DNA from: Alphaproteobacteria bacterium
Lineage (GTDB): Bacteria; Pseudomonadota; Alphaproteobacteria; JAVJRE01
Assembly: GCA_040218575.1 (NCBI GenBank)
Contig: JAVJRE010000007.1
Span: forward strand, 62,001 to 126,000
Reading direction: 5' to 3'
DNA: 64,000 nt
The translations under genes were made by a program, and so were the position numbers. Shown in pieces: positions 34,983-43,251 of the stretch; the first letter of the stretch is position 1, and each line of letters opens with the position of its first letter. The notes beneath the pieces are model-generated. The model was not told the origin of the DNA. It saw only the letters and a program-made list of their open reading frames with translations, and ran no database searches.

Positions 34983-36505
34983 GGCTGGGGCTCCGGTTCA
35001 AGCGGCAGGACAAGGCAGCGGAAATCGGCGGCGGCTGCGATCTCTTCCAGAACGTCGATATCATGCCCCAGTTGGCGGGGGCCTTTATAGGGCGTTATGC
35101 GCCGGCGGACGATCCGCCGGATCGCCTCGATGCGCTCACCGGGTTTCGCCTGGCGCTGGTCAATGGCGGCCAGTGCCGTATAGAGCTCGTAGAGAGCGAA
35201 GCGGCGCAGCAGGCTGCACATCTCGGCGATGCGATCGATGGCCGGAAAGATCATGGTCTCCACATCCGTATGGCCGAGGCTCGATTCGGTGGTGTGGATG
35301 GTAAAGGGCGCAGCCAGCGCCTTGAGCCGCGGTTCGAGGCCGATGACCGCCTTGTGCAGGATGATCAGGCCGTTGTCCATGCCGGGGCGGGCGGCGAGTT
35401 GGCGAGTCAGGCCGGTCTCTGCCGGGTCCAGCAGTCGGTGCAGGCGGTGTGCCGACAGCAGGCCAAGCTGGGTCAGGGGCACAGCCAGCCCATCCACCAG
35501 ATTGGCGGTGTGCTGATTGTGAAAGACGCCAGCGTGGAATAATCGCAGGCCGTCAGACTGGTCGCCGAGCACCAGGGGATTGTCGTCAACCGAGTGCAGT
35601 TCCCCGGCCATGGCGCCATCCAGCGCCGCCACGGCGGCCAGCAGAGCGCCATGGATCATCGGCGTGGTGCGGTAGGAAATGGGCGCCTGAAAAGAGCTGG
35701 TGGGGATGGCCGAGCCCGCACGGTAGGCGCGGATGGCCTTCAATACCGGGGCCAGACCCGGCACCGGCATGAGCTGTTCCAGTTCCGCTGCATAGTGCTG
35801 ATCCATGGCCGCCATGCCCTCGATAGAGGCAGATGCGGTCATGGTCAGCAGCGCCGCCGTGTCCAGCACGTCGCGGCGCACCTGGCGCAGACGCGCCCAA
35901 GATGCGGTGTGACCGCTGACGAGGAACAGGCCCTCGCGCATTTGCAGGCGATAGGGCGTGATGGCGCGCGCCGCCAGCCAGTCGGCGGCCGGTTGCCGGC
36001 CGCCGTCCTCTGTCATGACGAAGCCCTGGCCGATGATCGGCGTCAGCGCGTGGGACTGCACGATCATCTCGCCGTCCATGCCGAGGGCCTGGCCCGGCAC
36101 CCACGGAGTCATGCGGTCATTGACCCGGTCCACCAGAAAGCGACAGAGATCGGCACTGACCGCCGATACGGCGGTGAGCGCCATGTGCAGCCGCAACAGC
36201 ACGATGCCGCGGGCGACGTCCGGGGCGAGGGGTGGGCCGGAGGCGCCGGCCCGGTTGACCAGCACGGCTTCTTGCATGGGCAGCCAGTCCTCACGCGGCA
36301 GAGCGGTGTGGACCAGCGCGCCGGTGCCGGTATTGGTGCCATAGACGATGGCACCGGACTCGATGTGACTGAGAAAGGCCTGGTGGTTGGCCTCGACGCG
36401 GGCGAGGGCCTGGTCAGAAACCGCCACGGTCGCCTCGCCGGCAACGATCCGGTCATAGGCCCGCGGCGTCAGGTCGCCAAAAGCATTGAGGCGGATGGTC
36501 ATCAT
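34979..36505 (-). CDS. HAL/PAL ammonia-lyase-fold protein lacking the MIO tripeptide (copy B)
   Basis: This 508-residue paralogue of copy A keeps Y55 (YGTNTGTG), R279 (SYRTTPMIHG), SVDDNPLVLG and FHNQHTANLVDG. The MIO loop reads LGMDGEMIV (M143-D144-G145). His83 of HAL is R85 and Asn195 is S197, both retained in copy A. A tripeptide ASG occurs at 88-90, but it lies in the His83 segment and not the MIO loop. ATGs at 36505 and 36502 are both possible; the ribosome site is weak. It is the first gene of the operon, with a 26-bp tandem repeat 13 bp upstream. Confidence 0.85.
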   Translation of the reverse strand: MMTIRLNAFGDLTPRAYDRIVAGEATVAVSDQALARVEANHQAFLSHIESGAIVYGTNTGTGALVHTALPREDWLPMQEAVLVNRAGASGPPLAPDVARGIVLLRLHMALTAVSAVSADLCRFLVDRVNDRMTPWVPGQALGMDGEMIVQSHALTPIIGQGFVMTEDGGRQPAADWLAARAITPYRLQMREGLFLVSGHTASWARLRQVRRDVLDTAALLTMTASASIEGMAAMDQHYAAELEQLMPVPGLAPVLKAIRAYRAGSAIPTSSFQAPISYRTTPMIHGALLAAVAALDGAMAGELHSVDDNPLVLGDQSDGLRLFHAGVFHNQHTANLVDGLAVPLTQLGLLSAHRLHRLLDPAETGLTRQLAARPGMDNGLIILHKAVIGLEPRLKALAAPFTIHTTESSLGHTDVETMIFPAIDRIAEMCSLLRRFALYELYTALAAIDQRQAKPGERIEAIRRIVRRRITPYKGPRQLGHDIDVLEEIAAAADFRCLVLPLEPEPQP

Positions 36506-36517
36506 GAGTCTTTTGGT

Positions 36518-36595
36518 CCGGGTTCAGAGGCCGCGTTTAGCGGCCGGGTTCAGAGGCCGTGTCCAGCGGCTGAGTTTAGTGACTGCGTTTGGTTC
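36518..36595. repeat. 26-bp tandem repeat, three copies (third degenerate)
   Basis: Copies lie at 36518-36543, 36544-36569 and 36570-36595. The first two differ at three positions; the third matches at about 16 of 26. Copy 1 with the start of copy 2 forms a perfect hairpin, GGCCGC-GTTTA-GCGGCC at 36529-36545. The array is immediately upstream of the lyase-like operon start at 36505, so it may be in its promoter or 5' leader. Confidence 0.75.
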
Positions 36596-36716
36596 GCGCA
36601 TGGCCCCATCCGGGTCGGCAGGCGATGACCATGACGGCGGCGGCAAGAGAGATACGCCAACGGCACAGCCCGGCGGCCAGATGGAGAGATACCCTGAGTC
36701 CAGCGCCGAACATTGA

Positions 36717-36752
36717 TAAAAAAGAAGGGGTTAGACCAGTGATCTAACCCCT
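36717..36752 (-). terminator. Intrinsic terminator of tRNA-Asn
   Basis: On the minus strand GGGGTTAGA, a 7-nt loop and TCTAACCCC form nine perfect pairs, followed by TTCTTTTTT. It begins 9 bp past the tRNA-Asn 3' end at 36761 and is the clearest intrinsic terminator in the window. It should also insulate the lyase-like operon downstream from tRNA transcription. Confidence 0.9.
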
Positions 36753-36760
36753 CCTCATAA

Positions 36761-36836
36761 TGGCTCCCCGGGACGGACTCGAACCGCCGACATGGTGGTT
36801 AACAGCCACCCGCTCTACCAACTGAGCTACCGAGGA
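36761..36836 (-). tRNA. tRNA-Asn (GTT)
   Basis: The sequence folds as a 76-nt cloverleaf on the minus strand. The acceptor is TCCTCGG/CCGGGGA (one G-T wobble), the anticodon stem GTGGC/ACCAC holds loop CTGTTAA with GTT, and the T-loop is GTTCGAGTC. CCA is encoded. It lies downstream of tRNA-Cys on the same strand and is followed by an intrinsic terminator. Confidence 0.97.
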
Positions 36837-36954
36837 TCAGAGCATCCGTGGTCGGACTAGCGACCATGGGCCGAAATCCCTAGCGAATCTTTACCCTGTC
36901 TTACGGGCTGGCGGCAACCGCCTGGCCGGACACCGACAGGGTCGGCGACTGGCA

Positions 36955-37028
36955 TGGAGGCCGGGGCCGGAATCGAACCGACGTACAAGGATTTGCAGTC
37001 CTCTGCATAGCCACTCTGCCACCCGGCC
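36955..37028 (-). tRNA. tRNA-Cys (GCA)
   Basis: The sequence folds as a 74-nt cloverleaf on the minus strand. The acceptor is GGCCGGG/CCCGGCC with discriminator T, as in tRNA-Cys generally. The anticodon stem AGGAC/ATCCT region holds loop TGCAA with GCA, and CCA is encoded. It is 118 bp upstream of tRNA-Asn; the two may share a transcript ending at the terminator near 36717. Confidence 0.97.
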
Positions 37029-37212
37029 GGCCGGCGCCGACATATAGGCGCGCGTTGGCCGGCGATCAACCATCTCTGTATCATCTGTTTGCGGCGAAGG
37101 CCGTCAGCGAAGATGGGGAGGCCGGCGGCCGGGCGATTGTCCGGGTCGGCCGCTCCCAGTATAAAGCCGGCTCGGATAGGCCGCCGGACGCGACCTTGAG
37201 GGGGAGCCAGCC

Positions 37213-38004
37213 ATGACGACGGACGAGATCACCGCGGCCCAGTTGTCGGAAGCCGGACGGCGCAGCGCCGCGGCGCGACGCATCATGGTGGAATGTCAGA
37301 TCCGGGCCCAGGGAGTGCGCGACGAGCGTATCCTCGCGGCAATGGCGGAATTGCCGCGAGAGGCCTTTCTGGCCGGTCCGCGAGCGGCCCTGGCTTATGT
37401 GGACGAGGACTTGCCGCTGGACGGGCGCGCGCCGGACGGGGCGCACCTGGATGGGGCCCCGGCAGGCGCGACAAAAACCGCAGCGGGTGGCGGGCAGGCG
37501 CAGCGCTATCTGATGGAGCCAAGTGTCCTTGCCCGGCTACTGGAAGCCGGCCAGATCAAGCCAGACGATATCGCGCTGGATGTAGGATGCGGCACCGGCT
37601 ATGCCACGGCGTTGCTGGCGCGCCTGACGGCCGGGGTGGTCGGTCTCGAGAGCGACGCCCGTCTGGCGGAGCAGGCCGAAAGACTGTTGGTCGGCCTGTC
37701 GGTGGATAACGCCGCCATTGTCCGCGGTCCTTTGACTCTGGGCTATTCGCGGCAGGCGCCCTATGACGTCATCCTGATCAACGGTGCGATCCGCCAGATA
37801 CCGCCGGCCCTGGAAGGACAGTTGGCCGACGGCGGCCGGCTGCTTGCGGTGGTGCGCGATGCAGGCGGTCTGGGCCGGGCGACGGTGTTCCGGCGCACCG
37901 CCGTGGAAGGCAACGACAGAGGCCGGCTGACCCGGCGGATTGTTTTTGATGCGGCCACGCCCGATCTGGCCGACCTGGCCACATCGCCCGCATTCGCCTT
38001 CTAG
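37213..38004 (+). CDS. PIMT-like methyltransferase adjacent to tolC
   Basis: This 263-residue protein has the N-terminal helix of protein-L-isoaspartate methyltransferases (RRIMVECQIRAQGVRDERILAAMAELPREAFL) and a SAM site ALDVGCGTGYATALLARL. The PIMT active segment (GQTISQP in true enzymes) reads GQAQRYLMEP and is preceded by an insertion of about 20 Gly/Ala-rich residues. TAAA near the substrate is NGAI. It may not repair isoaspartate. A true pcm exists at 58511. The position just before tolC is, from memory, common in alphaproteobacteria. Confidence 0.82.
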   Translation: MTTDEITAAQLSEAGRRSAAARRIMVECQIRAQGVRDERILAAMAELPREAFLAGPRAALAYVDEDLPLDGRAPDGAHLDGAPAGATKTAAGGGQAQRYLMEPSVLARLLEAGQIKPDDIALDVGCGTGYATALLARLTAGVVGLESDARLAEQAERLLVGLSVDNAAIVRGPLTLGYSRQAPYDVILINGAIRQIPPALEGQLADGGRLLAVVRDAGGLGRATVFRRTAVEGNDRGRLTRRIVFDAATPDLADLATSPAFAF

Positions 38005-38071
38005 CCCGCATTCACCTTCTTTGACCGAGAAAACCACGCGCTGGCCGATGATCCATGCTAGAAGCCGAGCC

Positions 38072-39463
38072 ATGACGCTCTTTCTGCCGCTGCCTCTGCG
38101 GGCTTATCGCCGGCTCACCATAGCCGCCGTGCTGGCCGGCCTTACACTTCTGGCACCGGTCATGGCCGCCGGCCAGACTTTGGATGCGGCCATGGTGCTG
38201 GCCTATGAGAACAACCCGGAGCTGCTGGCCGCCCGTGCCGCCCTGCGTGCCGTGGACGAGTCCCTGCCGCAGGCTCTTGCCGGCTGGCGGCCGACCGTGA
38301 CCCTGTCCGGCAGCGCCGGCAAGGAGCGTATCGATACGACCACCAGCACCACCGGCGGGGTGTCCAACCGGACGCCGGTCTCGGCTACATTGTCGGTCAG
38401 CCAGCCGCTGTTTCGCGGTTTCCGCACGCAGGCGACGACCCGCCTGTCGAAGAACGAAATCCAGCGCCAGCGTGCCGTCCTTGTGGCGACGGAGCAAACC
38501 GTTCTTGCGGACACCGTGACCGCCTATATGGACGTGCTGCGTGACCAGGCGATTCTGGAGCTGCGGCGCAACAATGAGCAGGTTCTGGAACGTCAGCTGG
38601 AAGCAACCCAGGACCGCTTCCGCGTCGGTGAGTTGACAAGAACAGACGTTGCCCAGGGCGAATCCCGCCTGGCTCTGGCCGCGTCAGAGCGGATTACAGC
38701 CGAGGCAACCCTGCACAGTTCCCGTGCGGTTTTTGAGCGGGTGGTGGGTGTCCCGCCGGGCACCCTGGTGGACCCGGACCTGCCGACCAGTCTGCCGGAG
38801 TCTCTGGATGCCGCTCTGGCCGGAGCCCAGGTGCACAGCCCGGCCGTAGTGCAGGCGCAGTTTGCCGCCCAGGCGGCGGCTGATGACGTGGCGTCCATTG
38901 AGGGCGAGCTGCTGCCAGCGGTCAGCCTGACCGGCAGCCTGTCCAGTCAGGAAGATTCACTCGGCGCCAACAGCGAACGGGAATCCGCAAGCATTGCCGC
39001 GGAACTGTCGGTGCCGCTGTATCAGGCGGGCGCGGTGTATTCGCGCGTTCGCGAGGCCAAGCAGCGCGCGAGTCAGCGTCGGATCGAGGTGGAAAACGCC
39101 CGCCGCAACGCGGCTGAACTGGCAACGGTCACATGGCAGGAGCTGCAGTCGGCGACGGGCTCCATCGCCTCACAGGCGGCGCGCGTCCAGGCGTCTGACC
39201 TGGCGCTGGAAGGGGTCAGGCAGGAGTCCCTGGTCGGCGCGCGCACCGTGTTGGACGTGCTGGACGCCGAGCAGGAGTTGCTGGATGCGCGGGTCAGCCT
39301 TGTGGGCGCGCAGCGCGACCAGATTGTCGCGGCCTATCGTCTGCTGGCGGCGGCCGGTGTTCTGACCGCGGCGGATCTGGCTCTGGCGGTGGAGATTTAT
39401 GACATGGATGAGCACTATCGTTCGGTACGCGGGCGCTTCTTCGGCACCGGAATTGACCCCTGA
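38072..39463 (+). CDS. tolC: TolC-family outer membrane efflux protein
   Basis: ATG 38072 gives 463 residues with a signal peptide (hydrophobic LTIAAVLAGLTLLAPVMAAGQ). The upstream frame overlaps the PIMT-like gene and is non-coding. TolC signatures are LDAAMVLAYENNPELLAARAALRA, SQPLFRGFRTQATTRLSK, RFRVGELTRTDVAQGESRLA and VGARTVLDVLDAEQELLDARV. It forms the outer-membrane channel for RND, ABC or type I export systems. No pump gene is adjacent. Confidence 0.94.
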   Translation: MTLFLPLPLRAYRRLTIAAVLAGLTLLAPVMAAGQTLDAAMVLAYENNPELLAARAALRAVDESLPQALAGWRPTVTLSGSAGKERIDTTTSTTGGVSNRTPVSATLSVSQPLFRGFRTQATTRLSKNEIQRQRAVLVATEQTVLADTVTAYMDVLRDQAILELRRNNEQVLERQLEATQDRFRVGELTRTDVAQGESRLALAASERITAEATLHSSRAVFERVVGVPPGTLVDPDLPTSLPESLDAALAGAQVHSPAVVQAQFAAQAAADDVASIEGELLPAVSLTGSLSSQEDSLGANSERESASIAAELSVPLYQAGAVYSRVREAKQRASQRRIEVENARRNAAELATVTWQELQSATGSIASQAARVQASDLALEGVRQESLVGARTVLDVLDAEQELLDARVSLVGAQRDQIVAAYRLLAAAGVLTAADLALAVEIYDMDEHYRSVRGRFFGTGIDP

Positions 39464-39539
39464 TTGCGGAAACCGGCATGTTTGCGTGGTGGACGGACTT
39501 CGCTAGGCTAGGCCTGCAGGAAAAGACAGAGCCGGATTC

Positions 39540-40286
39540 ATGACTGACGAAAAGCCAGGCCAGGAACCCTCCATGGAGGAAATCCTGGCGTCCATCCGGC
39601 GTATTATCTCGGAGGAGGACGAGCCGGGCGCGTCCAAGGGCGGCGATGGAGCGGTGCCGGACGCTGAACCGCAGGCGCCGGCTGGCGGGGCGGCAATCGC
39701 CACGGCGGTGGGCAAGGCCGCCGCGAACCATGCGGCCGCGGATCAGGCGGCGGACGGGGCAGCGGCAGATGGGGCGGCGGCACGTGACGGCGATGACGCG
39801 GAGCCCGATGATGACGTCCTCGAACTGACCCAGATGGTGGCTGACGATGGCTCGATTGCAGACATGAGCAACACACCGGACGATACAAACCCGTCTGCCG
39901 GCTCGTCGGCTGGTGACCCATCGGCTGGCGATGCGGAGCTTGAATTCGCCGAGAACGATGCGCCGCCGGCTGTGGCGCCGAAGCCGGCTGCGACGCCCGC
40001 CGCGACCCTGTCCGACGACAGCGTGGCAGAGCCGGCGGACGAGGACACGTCCGTTGCCTCCGAGCAGACCGCCAGCGCCACCAGCGCGGCATTCAGCCAG
40101 CTTGACGAGGTGCTGCGGCATGGCCATCTCGATCTGGGCGATGGTCAGCGTACCCTTGAGGACATTGTGCGTGAAGTGCTGCGGCCGATCCTCAAACAGT
40201 GGGTTGATGAGAACCTGCCGGGTCTGGTTGAACGCATCGTCGCCCATGAAATTGAGCGCATGGTTTCACGCGGTGGTCGTCGCTAG
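39540..40286 (+). CDS. popZ: PopZ-family polar organising protein (DUF2497)
   Basis: This 248-residue protein is mostly acidic, Ala/Pro/Asp-rich and disordered in appearance. The N-terminal helix PSMEEILASIRRIISEEDE and the C-terminal LEDIVREVLRPILKQWVDENLPGLVERIVAHEIERM are the conserved PopZ parts. PopZ self-assembles at cell poles of alphaproteobacteria and anchors chromosome origins and signalling proteins. It lies between tolC and valS. Its linker is longer than that of Caulobacter PopZ (177 residues in total there). Confidence 0.9.
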   Translation: MTDEKPGQEPSMEEILASIRRIISEEDEPGASKGGDGAVPDAEPQAPAGGAAIATAVGKAAANHAAADQAADGAAADGAAARDGDDAEPDDDVLELTQMVADDGSIADMSNTPDDTNPSAGSSAGDPSAGDAELEFAENDAPPAVAPKPAATPAATLSDDSVAEPADEDTSVASEQTASATSAAFSQLDEVLRHGHLDLGDGQRTLEDIVREVLRPILKQWVDENLPGLVERIVAHEIERMVSRGGRR

Positions 40287-40386
40287 GCGCGGCCAAGGGG
40301 TCAAACGCCCGTTTCTCCATGGCCCTGGCCTGCGGTGACCGGCAGCGGCCTTGTTTCCGCCTCCTACGGTTTCGATCCATCCCTTC

Positions 40387-43044
40387 ATGCTGAACAAGAC
40401 CTATCAACCGGACGATGTTGAACCGCGCCGCTATGCGGCGTGGGAGAAGAGCGGCGTATTCGCCGCCGATGAACGATCCAACGGCCAGCCTTTCACGGTG
40501 ATGATGCCGCCGCCGAACGTCACCGGCAGCCTGCACATCGGTCATGCGCTCAATCACACACTACAGGACGTACTGGTGCGCTATCACCGTATGAGCGGCC
40601 GCAACACACTGTGGCAGCCGGGCACCGACCATGCGGGTATCGCTACCCAGATGGTGGTCGAGCGCCAGCTTGAGAGCGAAGGCTCCAGCCGCGCCGCCCT
40701 GGGCCGCGACGATTTCGTCGAGCGGGTCTGGCAGTGGCGCCAGGAGTCCGGCGGCACCATCCTTGGCCAGCTTCGCCGTCTCGGCGATTCGGCCGACTGG
40801 GCGCGCGAGCGCTTTACCATGGACGAAGGCCTGTCGGCCGCCGTGCGCAAAGTGTTCGTGCAACTGCACCGCGAGGGGCTGATCTATCGCGACCAGCGGC
40901 TGGTCAACTGGGACCCCAAGCTGGGCACGGCCATTTCCGATCTGGAAGTGGACAATCGCGACGTGAAAGGCAAGCTGTGGTACTTCCGCTACGCCATCGA
41001 GGGGGAGCCTGACCGCACGATCACCGTGGCGACCACCCGGCCGGAGACCATGCTTGGCGACAGTGGCATCGCCGTGCATCCCGACGATGCGCGATATGCC
41101 GATCTGGTCGGCCGATACGCGGTGCTGCCCATTGTCGGCCGCCGCCTGAAGATCGTCGCCGATACCTATTCCGATCCCGAGAAAGGGTCGGGAGCGGTCA
41201 AGATCACGCCGGCCCACGACTTCAATGATTTCGAAGTGGGCCGTCGTCATGACCTGGAGATGATCAACATCTTCAACGGCGATGCTTCACTGAACGAGGC
41301 GGTGCCTGAAGCCTATCGCGGGCTGGACCGATTCGCCGCGCGCGAGCGCATTGTCGCCGCGATGGAGGCCCTCGGCCTTTTGGAGAAGGTCGAGGAGCAC
41401 GCCCACACAGTGCCCTATGGCGACCGCTCCGACGTGGTCATCGAGCCGTGGCTGACGACCCAATGGTATGTGGACGCCAAGACCCTGGCCAAACCGGCCA
41501 TCGAGGCGGTGGAAGAGGGGCGGACCCGGTTTGTGCCGCAGCAGTTCGAGAACGTCTATTTCGAATGGATGCGCAACATCCAGCCGTGGTGCATCTCGCG
41601 CCAGCTTTGGTGGGGGCACCGGATCCCCGCCTGGTACGCCCCGGATGGCACCATCTTCGTCGCCGAGAGCGAGGACGAGGCGCGGATTGAAGCCGAGGCC
41701 CGGTTCGGCGCGGGTGTCGCATTGCGTCAGGACGAAGATGTCCTGGACACGTGGTTCTCGTCAGGCCTGTGGCCGTTCAGCACGCTGGGTTGGCCGGAGC
41801 GGACGCCGGCGCTGGAGCGGTTCTATCCCGGCGACGTGCTGGTGACCGCCTTCGATATCATCTTCTTCTGGGTCGCCCGGATGATGATGTTCGGCCTGCA
41901 TTTCATGGGCGATGTGCCGTTCCGGACGGTCGTCATCCATGCCCTGGTGCGCGATTCCCGCGGCCAGAAAATGAGCAAGTCCAAGGGAAACATCATCGAC
42001 CCGCTGGACTTCATCGAGCGCTATGGCGCCGACGCCCTGCGCTTTACCCTGGCGGCGCTGACCGCGCAGGGGCGGGACGTCAAGCTGGCCGAAGACCGGG
42101 TGGCCGGCTATCGCAACTTTGCCACCAAGCTATGGAACGCGGCGCGCTTCTGCGAAATGAACGAATGCCGCTTTGACCCGGATTTCGACCCGGCCGAGGC
42201 GGACCAGACCGTCAACCGCTGGATCATCGGCCGAACCGCAGACACGGTGCTGGCGGTGAGCGAGGCGCTGGACGCCTTCCGCTTTAACGAGGCGGCCTCA
42301 GCCTTGTACCAGTTCCTGTGGCATACCTATTGCGATTGGTATCTGGAGTTCGCCAAGCCGGTGCTGAGCGGCGAGGACGGGGCGGCACGGGCCGAGACTC
42401 AGGCGACGGCGAGCTGGGTGCTTGGCCGTTCCCTGCATCTGCTGCATCCGTTCATGCCGTTCATTACCGAAGAGTTGTGGGACAACCTGGCGGGTGGTGA
42501 GAAGAACCGGCTGATTGTCAGCCCGTGGCCGGATGAGGACCGCACCCTGGTGGATAAATACGCCCAGGAGGAAATGGACTGGCTGGTCCGTACCATCGGC
42601 GCGATCCGCACGGTCCGGGCCGAAATCAATGTGCCGGCCGCGGCGCGCCTGCCGGTGATGGTTGCCGGCGGCAGCGAAATGACGATCCAGCGGTTCGAGA
42701 CCTACCGCGACACTATCACCCGCATGGCCAGGCTCGACGCGGAGCGCATTGTCTTCTCGCCCACAGACAGTGGCGAAGCGGCCGTCCGGGTGCTGGTGGA
42801 CGAGGCGACGCTGGTGCTGCCGCTGGCCGGCGTTATCGATATCGCCGTGGAGCGCGAGCGCCTGCACAAGGAAATCCAGCGGCTGGACGGGGAGGTCGCC
42901 GGCTTTGATCGCAAGCTGGCCAACCCGCAGTTCGTCGCCCGGGCGCCCGAGGACGTGGTCGAGGAGCAGCGCGAAAAGCGCCACGAAGCGGAGCAGGCAC
43001 GCAACCGGCTGGCGGCGGCGCTGGAGCAACTGGCCGCCGCCTAG
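40387..43044 (+). CDS. valS: Valine--tRNA ligase
   Basis: I choose ATG 40387 (MLNKTYQPDDVEPRRYAAWE), giving 885 residues; a TTG at 40351 adds 12 doubtful residues. Class I motifs are HIGHALNHT near residue 45 and KMSKSKGNIID. The editing domain includes TTRPETMLGD, and a C-terminal coiled coil of about 60 residues (ERERLHKEIQRLDGEVAGFDR) matches ValRS. It charges tRNA-Val in the cytoplasm. No Shine-Dalgarno site is seen. Confidence 0.96.
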   Translation: MLNKTYQPDDVEPRRYAAWEKSGVFAADERSNGQPFTVMMPPPNVTGSLHIGHALNHTLQDVLVRYHRMSGRNTLWQPGTDHAGIATQMVVERQLESEGSSRAALGRDDFVERVWQWRQESGGTILGQLRRLGDSADWARERFTMDEGLSAAVRKVFVQLHREGLIYRDQRLVNWDPKLGTAISDLEVDNRDVKGKLWYFRYAIEGEPDRTITVATTRPETMLGDSGIAVHPDDARYADLVGRYAVLPIVGRRLKIVADTYSDPEKGSGAVKITPAHDFNDFEVGRRHDLEMINIFNGDASLNEAVPEAYRGLDRFAARERIVAAMEALGLLEKVEEHAHTVPYGDRSDVVIEPWLTTQWYVDAKTLAKPAIEAVEEGRTRFVPQQFENVYFEWMRNIQPWCISRQLWWGHRIPAWYAPDGTIFVAESEDEARIEAEARFGAGVALRQDEDVLDTWFSSGLWPFSTLGWPERTPALERFYPGDVLVTAFDIIFFWVARMMMFGLHFMGDVPFRTVVIHALVRDSRGQKMSKSKGNIIDPLDFIERYGADALRFTLAALTAQGRDVKLAEDRVAGYRNFATKLWNAARFCEMNECRFDPDFDPAEADQTVNRWIIGRTADTVLAVSEALDAFRFNEAASALYQFLWHTYCDWYLEFAKPVLSGEDGAARAETQATASWVLGRSLHLLHPFMPFITEELWDNLAGGEKNRLIVSPWPDEDRTLVDKYAQEEMDWLVRTIGAIRTVRAEINVPAAARLPVMVAGGSEMTIQRFETYRDTITRMARLDAERIVFSPTDSGEAAVRVLVDEATLVLPLAGVIDIAVERERLHKEIQRLDGEVAGFDRKLANPQFVARAPEDVVEEQREKRHEAEQARNRLAAALEQLAAA

Positions 43045-43251
43045 GGCGGGCATCGCCCGCCTGTCGCCCGTACCCGCGGCCCCATGTGTCGCGGCCGCGT
43101 GTGGCGGAGGCGCATGAGGCCTGGCGCCAGCTAGGCACCCGCCGCCGGGACAGGTAGGGTCAGGCCCTGGAGCGCCGGCCCGGCCGTAATGACTGCCACG
43201 CTCTGACTGCCCTGACTTGAATGTCCCCAATGCAGAGACCGGAGAACGCCG

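Noticed and set aside
36236-36244. Ala-Ser-Gly tripeptide in copy B of the lyase-like pair (residues 88-90), which looks like the MIO motif GASGxLAP.
   Set aside because: It lies in the segment that aligns with the SHxxGxGxPL (His83) motif of HAL and with NHSAAIGPPL of copy A. It is about 55 residues before the true MIO loop, which reads LGMDGEM.
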